Below, piece after piece: positions 1 through 11,539 of a stretch of DNA of 64,000 nucleotides; positions within the stretch are counted from its first letter, which is position 1; each line of letters begins with the position of its first letter. Position numbers and translations under genes: made by a program. The DNA lies in contig OZ034968.1 of the NCBI GenBank assembly GCA_964030785.1, forward strand, positions 55,215,730 to 55,279,729. Direction: 5' to 3'. Source of the stretch: Siderastrea siderea. Its lineage: Eukaryota; Cnidaria; Anthozoa; Scleractinia; Rhizangiidae. Below the pieces are notes generated by a model that searched no databases, had not been told where the DNA came from, and was given only the letters and a program-made list of their open reading frames with translations.

Positions 1-375
1 TGGGTTACTTTCAGGAGCGGCTCAATTTCCCTAATGGACTTGAAAGAGTAAACATCTCTTAATAATTGCTGTCAGCCCAAGTTGCTGTATTTAGCAGGAA
101 TTTGATTTTAGCACGTTTCTTGGGTAAAGTAATGAAAGATACAGGACGCAGACTTGAGAAAACAGCATAGCGGTCGGCTTTTCCTTCCCAAGGCCATAAG
201 ATTTTTTTTTACTTTACAAACGTTCGCGTCAGCTGCAGCAAAAATAAGAAGCTCAGAAGTAAAGGTTGATTAAAGCCATGAGGAAGAGGGAGTATCTTTC
301 TTCAATTCTGCCCGAAAATATTTTGAAACACATTAAATCCTCAATTGAGGCACAGGCTTTGCTGTTTTTATACCT
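1..375. other. Non-coding host sequence
   Basis: AT-rich sequence with no supported ORF, splice-flanked exon or recognisable repeat. It abuts the foldback element that begins at 376. Confidence 0.5.
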
Positions 376-1784
376 TACCGTACCCAAATTGTGAATTAGC
401 CAATCAGAAGCCTTGTTTACTGTCATGATTTTCTACGATATCAAGCCACTGACCTGATATCCTACGATATCATGGACAGTTTGTGAAACTCGCATTTTTT
501 TTGCAGACTTTAGAGGCGAAAATTGCAACAGAAATACAACGAAACGTAAAACTATAACATTTGTTAAACGAGAAAGTAATTTGTTTCACGTTAAGAGAGG
601 AAAAAAATACAATTTGGCGCCAAAATTGGAAGCGGCTACACTGGCGGGCGCTCGCGTGAACTTTATGGACAGCGCTGAAACTTTTTTAGTTTCAAAATGG
701 AGCCGGATTTTCCAAATTTCTTTCATCACTTGTACTTCCAAGATTCAGAAACTGAAACTCCAAAGAAAAGAATTAAATAATATGGCAGATGAGGAGTTGG
801 AGAAGAGTATTGACGACCAGAAAAGTGTAAATACGTGTCGCTCTACAACGCCTGACTGATCACGGTAACTGAAAAAAAAAACGCCGGGTTTCAGGACGAA
901 TTTGGGTACGGTAAATACCTAATCGCACCTTTTTTGGTACGCTTCGCAGCATATCTAGCTCGTTTGGTCTCACCATGGATATTTTGGCTCGACTGCGTCT
1001 CGCCAAAATACGAACCATGGCTCGACCAAACTCGCCTGATATGCCGCCGAAGCGTACCAAAAAGGTACGATTAGGTATAATAATCGTACCTTTTTGGTAC
1101 GCTTCGGCGGCATATCAGGCGAGTTTGTTCGAGCAATGGATCGTATTTTGGCGATCCGCAGTCTCGCCAAAATACCCTTGGCCAGACCAAACTCGCCTGA
1201 TATGCTACCGAAGCGTACCAAAAAGGTGCGATTAGGTATTTACCGTACCCAAATTCGTCCTAAAATCGGGCGTTATTTTTTCATCAGTTGCCGTGATCAC
1301 TTCAGGCGTTGTGCAAATGAGTGACACGTACTTACACTTTTCTGGTAGTGATCTTCTCCAACCCTCATCTGTCGTTTATTTTATTCCTATATTTGGAATT
1401 TCATTTTCGGAATCTTGAAAGTCCAAATTAAGAGAGAAATTTGGAAAATCTGGCTCGATTTCGAAACAAAGAAGTTTCAGCGCTGTCCGTAAACGTACAC
1501 GCGAGCGCCCGCCGGTGTAGCCGCGTCCAATTTTCGCGCGAAATTGTATTTTTTTTCTCTGTTAGCGTTAAACAAATTACTTTCTCGTTAACAAATTTAA
1601 TAGTGTTACGTTTCGTTGTACTTTTCTGTTGTAATTTTCATCTCTAAAGTCTGCAAAAAAGTGCGAGTTTTAGAACCTGACTGTCCATGATATCGTAGAA
1701 TATCAGGTCAGTGACTTGATATCGTAGAAAATCATGACAGTAAACAGGGCTTCTGATTGGCTAATTCACAATTTGGGTACGGTA
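376..1784. mobile_element. Long foldback (inverted-repeat) element
   Basis: The sequence starts TACCGTACCCAAATT and ends with its reverse complement AATTTGGGTACGGTA. The two arms match over several hundred bases; for example the segments with CAGACTTTAGAG at about 505 and CTCTAAAGTCTG at about 1643 pair. The central part (about 896-1260) holds a second, nested inverted repeat built on a GGTACGCTTCG motif. Short ORFs inside are translations of the repeat and no transposase is visible. It is best called a non-autonomous foldback DNA element. A clear target-site duplication was not found. Confidence 0.7.
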
Positions 1785-2851
1785 ATGTCAAATATTGTGA
1801 CGCACACCACCAGATTATACTCCAAATTGACGTGTCACTGATGTGTCAACTCCTAATTCCCCTAATCTTAAGCCCTAATGTTTAGTTCGATCGTGGTTTC
1901 GATTAAAAAAAAACTGTTAAATTGAATTTTGGCTCTGCTTCCGGGTAGTTATTCATTCTACAAAATATTTAAGGTTATTGGGTCTCGCGTGACCACAAAA
2001 ACGTTTCAGTTTTCCTGCATGAACAACTTAACTAATCATAGCTGTTTAATATTGACACTTCAACCAGGAACAAATGCGGCTACTCAAAGAAATCAGAAAA
2101 AAAATGATATCACCTTGAAAGGCCGAATACATGTAACAAACAAAGTAATTTATTCAATAATATGATTACAAATGGTTTGAAAATTACCCTGTGCAACCTT
2201 TCACCTTTCGAAAAGATATCCACTAATCGTATGATCACTGGCCTATTCAGAACATCTATGTTCTCTAACGTGCAAGATTGACGAGCGCGCAATCAAACAA
2301 ACGCGAAAATGAAGAAAATACATTTTTGGCGATGCTAAAATAAAACTACAATGTTATTATATCGGAAACGAATAGTCTGTTTTTAAATGTGAATCAGTTA
2401 GTTCAATGTCATGCCAGATGGCTCAATAATGCCAGTTCAGCAAATTTTCGATATTCCGCTTTTGAACTCTGTTCTATTTGCATGGTTACTCTCACTTTCG
2501 TAAACTGAATCAAATAGCTGTCCTGCTCTCGACAAAAACTCGGTAATTTCATTTCTTTATCCTGGTTTCCACTTCATTAAGTACAAACGCACAAGAAACG
2601 TATGAGAAATTAAGTTGAGAATTAGGCTAAATTATGCACACACATTCAGGTGTGGAAACCAAATACTCCAAATAATTGCAAAGTAAAAATACTACGTGTT
2701 CAATGAACCAATATTAAACAAGATCTTCAAAAGATTGAAAGGAAAAATCCCTTCACTTTCTAAATTACGGGAAAACTGGCCCAGAATTTAGGTATCCGAT
2801 GAAAGCTGACTTTCAGTTCTCGTGACAGTCAATTCAGTTGCTTCTTCTAAG
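1785..2851. other. Non-coding host sequence upstream of an orphan signal exon
   Basis: AT-rich intergenic sequence without a convincing ORF. The last 200 bases presumably hold the promoter of the signal-peptide exon at 2852, but no strong TATA box was recognised. Confidence 0.4.
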
Positions 2852-2939
2852 ATGGCCAGATCTCGCATGATATATTCTAAAAGTGTGTTGATAACCTGGG
2901 ACTTTTTCACGTTTATAGCGGTGGTCACTGTCATGACTG
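2852..2939 (+). CDS. Orphan signal-peptide exon of the Ig-like GPI gene family
   Basis: The open segment begins with ATG and encodes 29 residues plus one base. It ends in the strong splice donor GTAAGT at 2940. The product has basic N-terminal residues, then a hydrophobic run ending VVTVMTG, as a signal peptide would. Exon phase (1), the ending ACTG|GTAAGT and the TWDFF core match the first exons of the two complete genes at 11482 and 55925. No matching Ig exon was found before the next signal exon at 5721. It is either a decayed gene, or a spare first exon that could splice to a distant downstream acceptor. Confidence 0.55.
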
Positions 2940-5720
2940 GTAAGTGTTTGTACTAGATCTAGATTGAAGGTAATGATAAAAGTTGCCTTGTCGGACCTTC
3001 ATCGCGTAGGCATTATGTCGGCCATCGGCCTCACAGGATTCCGTTAGTATTTCTCAGTGGCCCAATAAAGAAAGAACACCTTCGACAGTTTCTTTGTATT
3101 TGTATGTTACGAATACACAATGTTGCAAACAATATGACAGTACAGCAAACACGTACTATTTTTTGACTTGTCGTCATAGCAATATATCTTGGCTGAATAT
3201 TTGCCGTATATTCTGAAAATGATATCGATCATGGTTGATTAGACACTTATTATTAATACCAGCTTTAATTACATACATACATATTGTACTGGATTCATGT
3301 TTGCAAATTCACTATAATCTATGTTTCCTATAGTGTATTTATTTGTATGTTTCCTCAGTCGATTGCATTAAGTATTGACTTTAGTGTAACAAACTTGATA
3401 CTGTTGTACATGTTAGGGTGTAGCTTCCCGAGCCTTATTGGCCCTTAGCCTTTTTATTATTAATTGAGTGACTTAGGTTCAAACTGGCCTGAACCGTCAG
3501 CTTTCAGTAAGTTCCCAACGTAACTGGCTACGTCTGTTGCATTTAGCCGGGATGCAAGACGGAAGAGACCTGTTATGTCGGAGTTTTCCTGCCTGACTGG
3601 CAGTAAGCCTGTGTGCTTACTTGGGAATGTCGGTTAAGCGTGATATGGGTTTTCAGAGACAGAGACAAACGTGATTTGTTTCGCCACAGCTGTAAATTCC
3701 CCAGCCTATATATCGGAATCCAGAATGCCTTCCGCCTTACGGGGGGAGTGTAGGTCTCGTGTGACTTGGATTTTTAGAACTCTTTTTAGATTGGGAGCTG
3801 ACTTGTTTCTTCAGTACTTTAAGTATACTAAGCCCGAGTGATCACTTGGGGATGCAGGTCTCGTGTAACTTGGATTTTCAGAGTCGAAAGAGTTTTGATT
3901 TTTCAGAACTGCAGTACTCCAGCCTAACTGGTAGCCTAGCTGACACTACGCCTGAGTGTTTACTTAGGGGTGTAGGTCAAGTGCGGCTGGATTTTCAGAG
4001 TTAAAATTCAGTTGATTTCTTTCGTTGGAGTTGTTAGTTCCTAACCTACCGACAGCCTTTGCGCTTATCAGATGCGGATAAAGGTCTAGAGCGATTCTGT
4101 CATAGCAGTGTTTCTATATTCCAAATGGGTTTCATTTTGTCATCTGACCAGTCATTGGTCAAAATGTAGGTTACTGAGTAATGCAGTCAAAAGGCACTTT
4201 TATTCAACTGTAGTTCCATTCTTTACATTATGTACGAGAGGAGACAGGCGTTGAGTAAAGCTCTATTCGAACAAACTGTAAGGGATCAAGGCCATAAGCT
4301 TCATGACCTGCTGCCGCCACGCAACGGGTCCACCTATTGCACCCGAAGCCAGGGATACTTGAAACTACCGATTCATAAGACAGATAGCGGGTAGCAAATG
4401 ACTCGTAATTTAGTACGTATCAATTTGAAAACTGGTGGCTAAGTCTGTAGCCTTTCAGGTGTTTTAAGGGATAACACGATCCACAAATTTATGATTTTTC
4501 AGTATGGTGTTTTTACAGTTGAACTGACGACCGGATATTTTGCATTACTTGTTACACGTGTTGTAGTGTGGCTAAGTCTAAAGTAAACCGGGAGTAGAAT
4601 ATAATTTACAGTTCTATGAGTTCATGCATGACGAATTGAGCCAGGGACAATGGTGGTATTATAAAGACAAAACCTAGATTGTGATAAATGTTCAGTTTTA
4701 ATTTATCAAAGCAAGAAAAGATCCGTTTAAAAGAGCAATTCTTCTCCAACCTTATCCTCTGGGTCTTCTCAATGGTGATGAGAGAAGACCCTAATAGACA
4801 GGGCACGTGATCTCAAAAACAGTAGGCAATAGCCAACAGCGATCCTTTCTTGGAGATACTAGCTGTTAGAGACACGTGACCCACTATGTTCCAGGGTCTT
4901 TTCTTGCTGCCATTTTGAAAGTAGAATCTGGGAATAGCTTCATAGTAGGGAACCAGTCAGAGCGCTTGCCTGCTCATATCCGGCCAGGTGTAGCACCTAT
5001 ATGATATGTTCGAGTATCTTCTTTCACATTAAACTTTGTAGCCAATGAACTCGCGAGCTGAATTGGGAAGGAAAAAATCTCTTGCAATGGGAGAAGAATG
5101 GAGATGAAACTGTAATGCTGAAATACGGCTTCGTGACGTCAGAGGCAAATAAATTAAAAATACCAAATCTTACAGATATCACAAGAATATGTCGTTAACT
5201 TGGTGCCTTTTTGCCTTATTGGGGTCGTCCGCGGGTATTGTCTGGTTGGCCGTTTTCCACTGATTTAAAATTTGTTAAGCAGATATGATTTAAACGCCGT
5301 AACTTGGGATATTCTAGGGCGGTTGTCGTGTTGAATTGAGCAATTATCACAATAAATCCCGAAGGCTCTGAGCCCGTCAAATGTATTTTTGACTATATTT
5401 ACAGTTCATTGTTCAAGATTTCAGAGTCTATTTAGCTTGAATTACTAATATTTAGCGATAAAAGATAACTTTTTGTAAAAGCTTTGCTTGTTATTTTGTG
5501 ATAATTTGCAGAAAGACGAAACTAAATTACTAAAGGCAATTAATGTTGGCTTTTTGCCGGGGAAATAACTACGTTTTATAAAAGACACCAAAACAAAGAA
5601 AGAGACTAAAGGGACTAAGGCCTTATTCACCATATTTCCTGATGAGTCAGCCTGACTTGGCTTATTGAGTAATCTAGCCGCCTTTGACTGAAAAGATAAA
5701 AACAGCCAATGAGCGAGAAT
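2940..5720. other. Non-coding region between two orphan signal exons
   Basis: No Ig-like exon or other supported coding sequence is seen. The stretch includes a degenerate repeat (about 3620-4000) and a palindromic CRE (TGACGTCA) at 5134. Confidence 0.45.
3620..4000. repeat. Degenerate tandem repeat, about four copies
   Basis: Related segments containing GTAGGTCTCGTGTGACTTGG-like and GGATTTTCAGAG-like sequences recur near 3625, 3752, 3855 and 3969. They are roughly 100-130 bp apart and strongly diverged. This is an old minisatellite-like array with no coding potential. Confidence 0.5.
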
Positions 5721-5775
5721 ATGTTGACACTGACGTGGAACGTTTTCGTGTTACTGGTCGTCATGGTCTTGACTG
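5721..5775 (+). CDS. Orphan signal-peptide exon of the Ig-like GPI gene family
   Basis: ATG followed by 18 codons plus one base, then the donor GTAAGT. The encoded LTLTWNVFVLLVVMVLTG is a compact hydrophobic signal peptide. It shares the TWN/F core, the VLTG end and the phase-1 donor with the first exons at 55925 and 62773. The next intact family gene starts 5.7 kb downstream with its own first exon. No Ig exon lies between, so this is either a relic or an alternative first exon. Confidence 0.55.
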
Positions 5776-8263
5776 GTAAGTGATTTCAAGTTTTTTAGCC
5801 TTTTTCTAGCAGATTTACGCTTTGATTCATAGTGCACCTGGCCACGTCGAACCTTATCTATCGTAAGCATCATGGATCTGTCGGATTATTTGAAATCAGT
5901 CACCAAGTGTAGTAGAACTTCATCGATGTAGAAACACGAGCGTTTAGTTAAGAAATTCTTTGAGGCATGAATTCTCGCCGGCTTAACCAGGAGAGAAAAC
6001 GTGTCAAATATTTCATTGCATTGCAGGTGCGCTTTTCTCGAAAGGCCCACAAACATTTCGGCCCCGTTTGCTATATTCCGATAACATGTATCAGTTCAGG
6101 ATAATAGCTGTTTAACTTGTTTGCAAGATACAGAGTGAATTATCGTACCCGAAATAGACCCGAAAAATTTCGAGGAACGCACGCTAGGTTACGAATACCG
6201 CGGAACGTTACAAACACTATTACAGCATTATGCATGGTGCTTTGAATACTCAGTGGCTCTATATATACTCTATTGTTCTCGTCAACGTGATATTGATCGT
6301 AGTTTCCAGTAGTAAATAGTAGTAAATGTTAGCCGTGTTATTAAAATGATACTTCCAATAACGTAACCACTGCAGCCGTGATGCGACTGCGATCCTGCTT
6401 AAAAAATAAAAAATAAAATTGACTTGTTAAACTGAACAACGTTCTACTATAAAAAGCCTTGTCGATTGTGAAAAATTGTACACTACGTTTTTACAGCCGG
6501 TAATATAAGGTTCAAAACTTAGGTCTCTGATTATTTATATTTCGACCACTATAGTGGTTTGTGTCAAATTGCCATAATTATCCGGCAGTCACGGAAAAGA
6601 GTTACCCTTCTGTTTTCTGATTGTTCAGAAAGAGGCAACTGATCTTTTAAGCAAACCCTGAATTGCGGCTTCTGTTTCAAATGATACATATATGGTTTCA
6701 GAGACTAAGACGGAATCAGCTAGTCAGGAAAAACTAAAGACGAACAACAGCCATTGCGTTGAAAAGATGTTAGAAGTGTTCTGTTGTAAAATGGAAATCT
6801 TCGAGGTATCAATACACACATGCAGGTATAGTGCTCATAGCTTTCTCGGGTTTTTATTAGTTTTCTGGCTGAACTGAATTAAAACATTTCAAGAAATTAA
6901 AACTAAGTTAAGGGCAGTGTGAAATAGGCCTTTTCACCATGGAGATCAGGCACAAAAATTAGCTTAAAGGATATAATGTCATGAAGTAAACTTAGCCTAG
7001 CAAATCCTTTTAAAACCGCAAAATTAGCAAGTCAAATATATCTTCCTTTTCTCGTTTTGTACGCCACCGTTCTAGTGTCAAAGGTTGTTTTGAAATAATG
7101 CTTTTCCTCCCACAATAGGTAAATATTTTTTTTCCTTGTAAGAATTTTTGCTGATCCACGTAGGCTGTCAAGTTCATGATCTTGAATTTGGATTTTGCAC
7201 ATGGTACTGTCACCGGTCTTGTCATTTGCTCATGTGTGGTTCGCTTATCCAACTGAGTTGTAAATGTTTGAAGATTTTCAACAATGGCAACAGCGGATTA
7301 TTTGGATTTTTTAAATCCTTTGTGACGTTAATGAGTAGTTCACAGTGTCGTCGTTTATTCGATAATGCCCCATAAATATTGACAAGTTAATTAGATAAAC
7401 TTTTTCTGAGCGCTGGTGCAAAAAAACATCTAAGTATCTATTAGACTCAAACAAACGAGAAAAAGAAAAGATATAAGGATAAGTTTTTGTATTTTCTCGC
7501 TTTAATTAACGTTAGGTTAAACACAAATAAACGTCGTGTCTAGAGGTCTGATGAATGCCGATTTATTTTAATAAGCGCGCATTTATTCAGCCACCATGGG
7601 ACACTTGATTTTTGTGTTTACTCAGTGAACCCGTCCGCTTCGTGTCTGACTCGTTAAAATATTTTCGTTTACACAATCAGTTTCACATCGTTTTGCCTAA
7701 ACACAGTACCTGCATACTTCTTGCTGCCTTACAGCCTATTGTCCACAATAAAACGATCGAAAACGCTGGCGTCAACAACGTGGTTGTTCAAAGATAGTTA
7801 CAATGTGGTGAAATGAAATGCTGATGCCTTTCCAGGTTTTTCATAGGTTACAAATTTTTGACAATTAGTCCAGTTTTAAAACTGATGGTACAATGTTGGG
7901 TATATCAGTTCCTTATGGATGATAAGGCTTTTGTCATGTTTTGTGTGAATAACACTGTTGCTTTTAGCCCTTTTTAAAAAAAGCATGAACCCAAAAGAGT
8001 TTACATTAGAAATTTTACGAGTCAATTTTTAAAAGGGTTCGAAGATGTACTATTTTAACTTCTGATCTGTCGAAATTCTGCCCTGACGGAACAATTTCGT
8101 GTTCTAAAACTGAATGCAGCTGTTGTGAAGAGTAAATTTATAGGATTTGTGAAACGGATCACTAACTCTTTTGTTTTATTTTGTTTGTCTTAGAAATATA
8201 GACAGCTAGACTTCGTTTTATGAAGTAATTGAGTACCTTATTAGAGGAAATTTTCGTGACATT
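5776..8263. other. Non-coding host region
   Basis: No supported exon. Short ORFs (for example 6692-6877 and 7148-7375) have no recognisable domain and no splice context. The sequence is AT-rich with no obvious repeats apart from short A/T runs. Confidence 0.4.
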
Positions 8264-8889
8264 TTAACCCTATTCTGCCTGTGGGGGGGGGGGGGGGGCA
8301 CATTGTGCCCGCGCTGACTTTAACGAATTAAAACTCTTAAACGGCTGGACGAATAATCACCAAATCTCCTGAGTTTGCCTAAAATTTATCAGAGAAAATT
8401 TTCCTGTGTCAATGACGTGTCTATGATGATTGACGTTTGACGTTTCCATAGCAACCGTCTACTCAGAAGTGTATTTTGACTATTTTCGGTCTTTTTTCAG
8501 TCTTTTTTTCAGTTTTTTCCCCTTCGTTTGTAAGAAGATGATATTTTTTTACGTTTGTGTACTTGTTTTGACTAAGTATGTTTCTTAGAACAAAATCATA
8601 TGTTTTTTGGTAACGTCATGGTCAGCTGTATGACTGCAGGCTTGGGATTCAAAATGGCGGCCTCAAATTCAAAATGGCGGTTTGTGACGTTATTGTGACG
8701 TCACGACACGTCATAATTGACACGTCATAAGCCCAATCTGTTAAGCTAATGACGTGCTAAAAACGTGCCAAGTTTCATCGCAAGAGCTTTAATACTTTTC
8801 GAGATCTATAGGGCACTTTGTGCCCCCCGCCCCCCCTCCCCCCCCCCAGGCTCAGAAACTCAAAAAAAGCCCAGGCAGAATAGGGTTAA
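8264..8889. mobile_element. Non-autonomous piggyBac-like element (TTAA target)
   Basis: Direct TTAA repeats at 8264-8267 and 8886-8889 bound a segment that starts CCCTATTCTGCC and ends GGCAGAATAGGG. TTAA target duplication and CCCT/AGGG-type termini are the piggyBac hallmark. Long G and C runs just inside each end extend the inverted repeat, with CACATTGTGCC pairing imperfectly with GGCACTTTGTGCC. The interior has no ORF but holds two AAAATGGCGG (YY1-like) motifs, a CCATAGCAACCG (RFX-like) motif and a TGACGTCA site. A piggyBac transposase fragment lies in the same window at 45.8-46.6 kb. Confidence 0.8.
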
Positions 8890-9089
8890 TATTGCAATTT
8901 CAAAAAAATAAGGTAATAATCAATGACTAAGAACGCCAAGAAAACAAGTTTGTTGGCGCGAAATTATTCTGAAATAAAGTAAAATCAAAGTCATCTTTTA
9001 TCAAAAACACGCTGCGATAATACAAAGAGTGATACTACACGCGTGACATTGAAACGGGCGACTGAACAAACCGGCCTTTGACCTCCTTT

Positions 9090-10320
9090 GTGATGTGTCG
9101 ATTGACGTAAAGCTCTGTCGATAAATAAACCATGAGTGTTTTCGGCTCTTACAGAGAGAAAGCTTGTCAAATCAGTGATTTTTTGCATGTTACAAATTGC
9201 ACCAGCACGGCACGTTTAAACACTAATGTTTTCATCATACTTAAGGGTATATCATCAGTGTGCGGATACAAATAAAAATGTCGTTTTTTTTTATCAAAAC
9301 CTGGAAACTTCCCGTCCCCAAAAAAACCAAATGACTAGCTTTAGTTTAATGCAATCGGGCGATGACACAACTTGTCAAACTGGACTGTGTTTCAAGAACC
9401 GGTCGCTTTTTGCAGACATTTAAGATGTCGCAAATGTACTGTTATAAGCAAGCCCGGGGGGGGGGGGGGGGGACTCCCGTATGAAAGTGACGGGGATGCT
9501 CGTCGTCTCGCTTAGGGTTGTAAATTGCAGATTTTGGTCTCGCTTAGGGTTTTTAGGAAGGAAAGCCAATATTTCTACCCATTCAGGTGTCGCTTAGGGT
9601 GTGCATAAAGAAATATCTACATGAAAAAACCAAACGACGTCAATCTTTAGCGTCAATCTTTAGCGCATTTAAAATCACTGAAGCTCTGATTTGGTTGTCT
9701 GTTTTAGCATGGTCTCGTTTAGGGGTCAAATAACGCCTGAGCCACGTCCAGATTGGTCGCCTTTAGGGGTTTAATTCTAATTTTCCGACGAGCATCCCCG
9801 TCACTTTCATGTGGGAGTCCTCCCCCCCCCGGGTAAGCAAAGCATAGGAAAGCTAAACACGTTTTAATTTTGACCTTTTTATTCCGATTTTTGTTTGTGT
9901 TGTCATGATTACTCCGTCTCCAATTTAAAATATTTTCTCTTGTTTCAATTGTTCAGAAAGCAATCAAACTTCCGACAAACTCTGTGCATTACTATTTTCA
10001 GTTTCTATTCCTTAATTGATCGCCATCTGACACCTGATATACAGATGTTTCACTCCATGGATGTGTCGAACAACTGAGCTGTGGAAAAAATGAGAGAAGC
10101 TCTTTCTTGTGGTTTGGAAAACAGTTTTTCTCCTGTATTTCCTCGTGTGTTCCTTGGTTCTTTTCGAATGGACAGAAACTGAACGTTTTGTATTGTTAAC
10201 AAAGGTCAAAGGCAGGCAGGAAAAAAAACCGTCTTCGCTTTCAAGGTCTAGCGAGACACAAATTTTCAGGAAAGCTTTATAATGACGTGTTTGCGCTGTC
10301 ACTGATTCGTGTGTTAATAA
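9090..10320. repeat. Segmental duplication, copy 1 (partner 42110-42730)
   Basis: Blocks such as TTGACGTAAAGCTC, GTCGATAAATAAA, CACCAGCACGGC, CGTCTCCAATTTAAA and ATACAGATGTTTCAC occur in the same order here and at 42117-42610. The copies are diverged by point changes and indels. This copy carries the MITE at 9453-9833, which the partner lacks. No coding exon was recognised. Confidence 0.7.
9453..9833. mobile_element. Foldback MITE with GC-run ends
   Basis: The left end is CCC followed by a long G run and GACTCCCGTATGAAAGTGA. The right end is the inverse (TCACTTTCATGTGGGAGTCC, a C run, then GGG). Internal CGGGGATGCTCGTC pairs with GACGAGCATCCCCG. Flanks are TAAGCAAG on the left and TAAGCAAA on the right, so a 7-8 bp target duplication. 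The duplicated host segment at 42380-42400 has an uninterrupted site here, which confirms insertion. No ORF. Confidence 0.75.
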
Positions 10321-11372
10321 CTTTTCACAAGGCTGTTATTTACTATATTTAACTTCTGGAAGCATAAGACAGGTTTTTCCTTTGTTCATTCATCCCGGGT
10401 TAAGTTTCCGTTAGAGTTACGGCGTTCTATATCCCTGCTACTCGTAAAAGTAATTCGATTTTCTCCTCTGTTCATGACTGCGAGTAATCTCTTTCCTCTC
10501 CTAAGCTGCGCTAAGCTAAGGCCTTAAAATGGCCAAAATCGCGCAAAGATCAACTCATTAAATTTTAATCTCCAAGTAGCCCTAACCCCATGAGAGAAAC
10601 TGATTAAAAATTCACAACAGCTTACAACGGGTGTATGAAGTAAGGTTACAGTTCATACCAAGGAGCTTTCGTTTACAAGGCTAGGACGACTGCAAGTTGG
10701 ATTTTTATAACAAATTTGTAACTATCAGGAAACAAGCGTATTCCTGGCAATATAAAAGAGAGTGCTAACGGAGGTAGCTACGAGATCAGTCTCAGACCTG
10801 TCAAATTAGCGTTTCAAAAGCTACTAATCGTCCTGAAGTGAACAAAATTAGAGGGCTGCGAAAGCTAAATTCTTGTCGCAAAGAGAAAAGTTTTACTTAC
10901 TGATTGTGTTAACTGAAGTTCCTTTGTTTTTATGCGTTTTATTTACGGTGATTTTATTCTGTTTTTCCTCTAGCCTATTTATCCATTATGTGCATTCCCC
11001 ATATTTTGTTTTCTTTTGTTTGATTGTGTCCTTTGATTGTCAGATCAAAGTGTAATTTGTACGCCCTAAAGAACATTTTTGCACGAAACATTGTTTGATA
11101 CAAGAGGACCCTGGGAACGAGGTTGTGTTGGGGTTTTCTTACATGTGTAAAGTACATGTGCTAATGAACAATTGCCTCTATAGTGCTTGGACAATTGCAA
11201 TGACACTTTTAGTTCTTTCTGAGTCTCTATACTCCTGTCGAAAGTGCTCGAGGAATTTTGCAGAATAGTAAACATCTGATAGAGATAAAGATTATGGGGA
11301 TTCCCCACTTGGGAAAAAAAAACCCTGAAATCACTTGTATATGCCATTGCATCATCTCATTTGATGGGGCAC
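10321..11372. other. Non-coding sequence upstream of Ig-like gene A
   Basis: No supported coding exon. It ends at a TATA box that probably serves gene A. Confidence 0.4.
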
Positions 11373-11380
11373 TATAAATA
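11373..11380 (+). promoter_or_regulatory. TATA box of Ig-like gene A
   Basis: TATAAATA lies about 100 nt upstream of the gene A ATG at 11482, leaving room for a roughly 75-nt 5' leader. Confidence 0.5.
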
Positions 11381-11481
11381 TTCGATTTCGCCGGTGGGCT
11401 TCAGTTTAGCTGAGTGTTTTGCGTTGTTACAGCTCCAGCGTATAAAGATAGTCAGAACTCGCAGCCGGACATCCTCAGAAT

Positions 11482-11539
11482 ATGTTCATAATTTGGATTT
11501 ACTTCGCGTTATTGGCTTCCACGGCTCTGATCATTAGCG
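11482..11539 (+). CDS. Gene A exon 1: signal peptide
   Basis: The sequence ATG to donor GTAGGT encodes FIIWIYFALLASTALIIS after Met, an almost entirely hydrophobic secretory signal. It ends in phase 1, and the split Gly codon is completed by exon 2. The start was chosen because it is the only ATG downstream of the TATA box that opens into a phase-1 donor. Confidence 0.75.

Noticed and set aside
860..1324. Several 60-90 residue ORFs with MVRFGGISGEF-like products on both strands
   Set aside because: They are mirror translations of the central palindrome of the foldback element.
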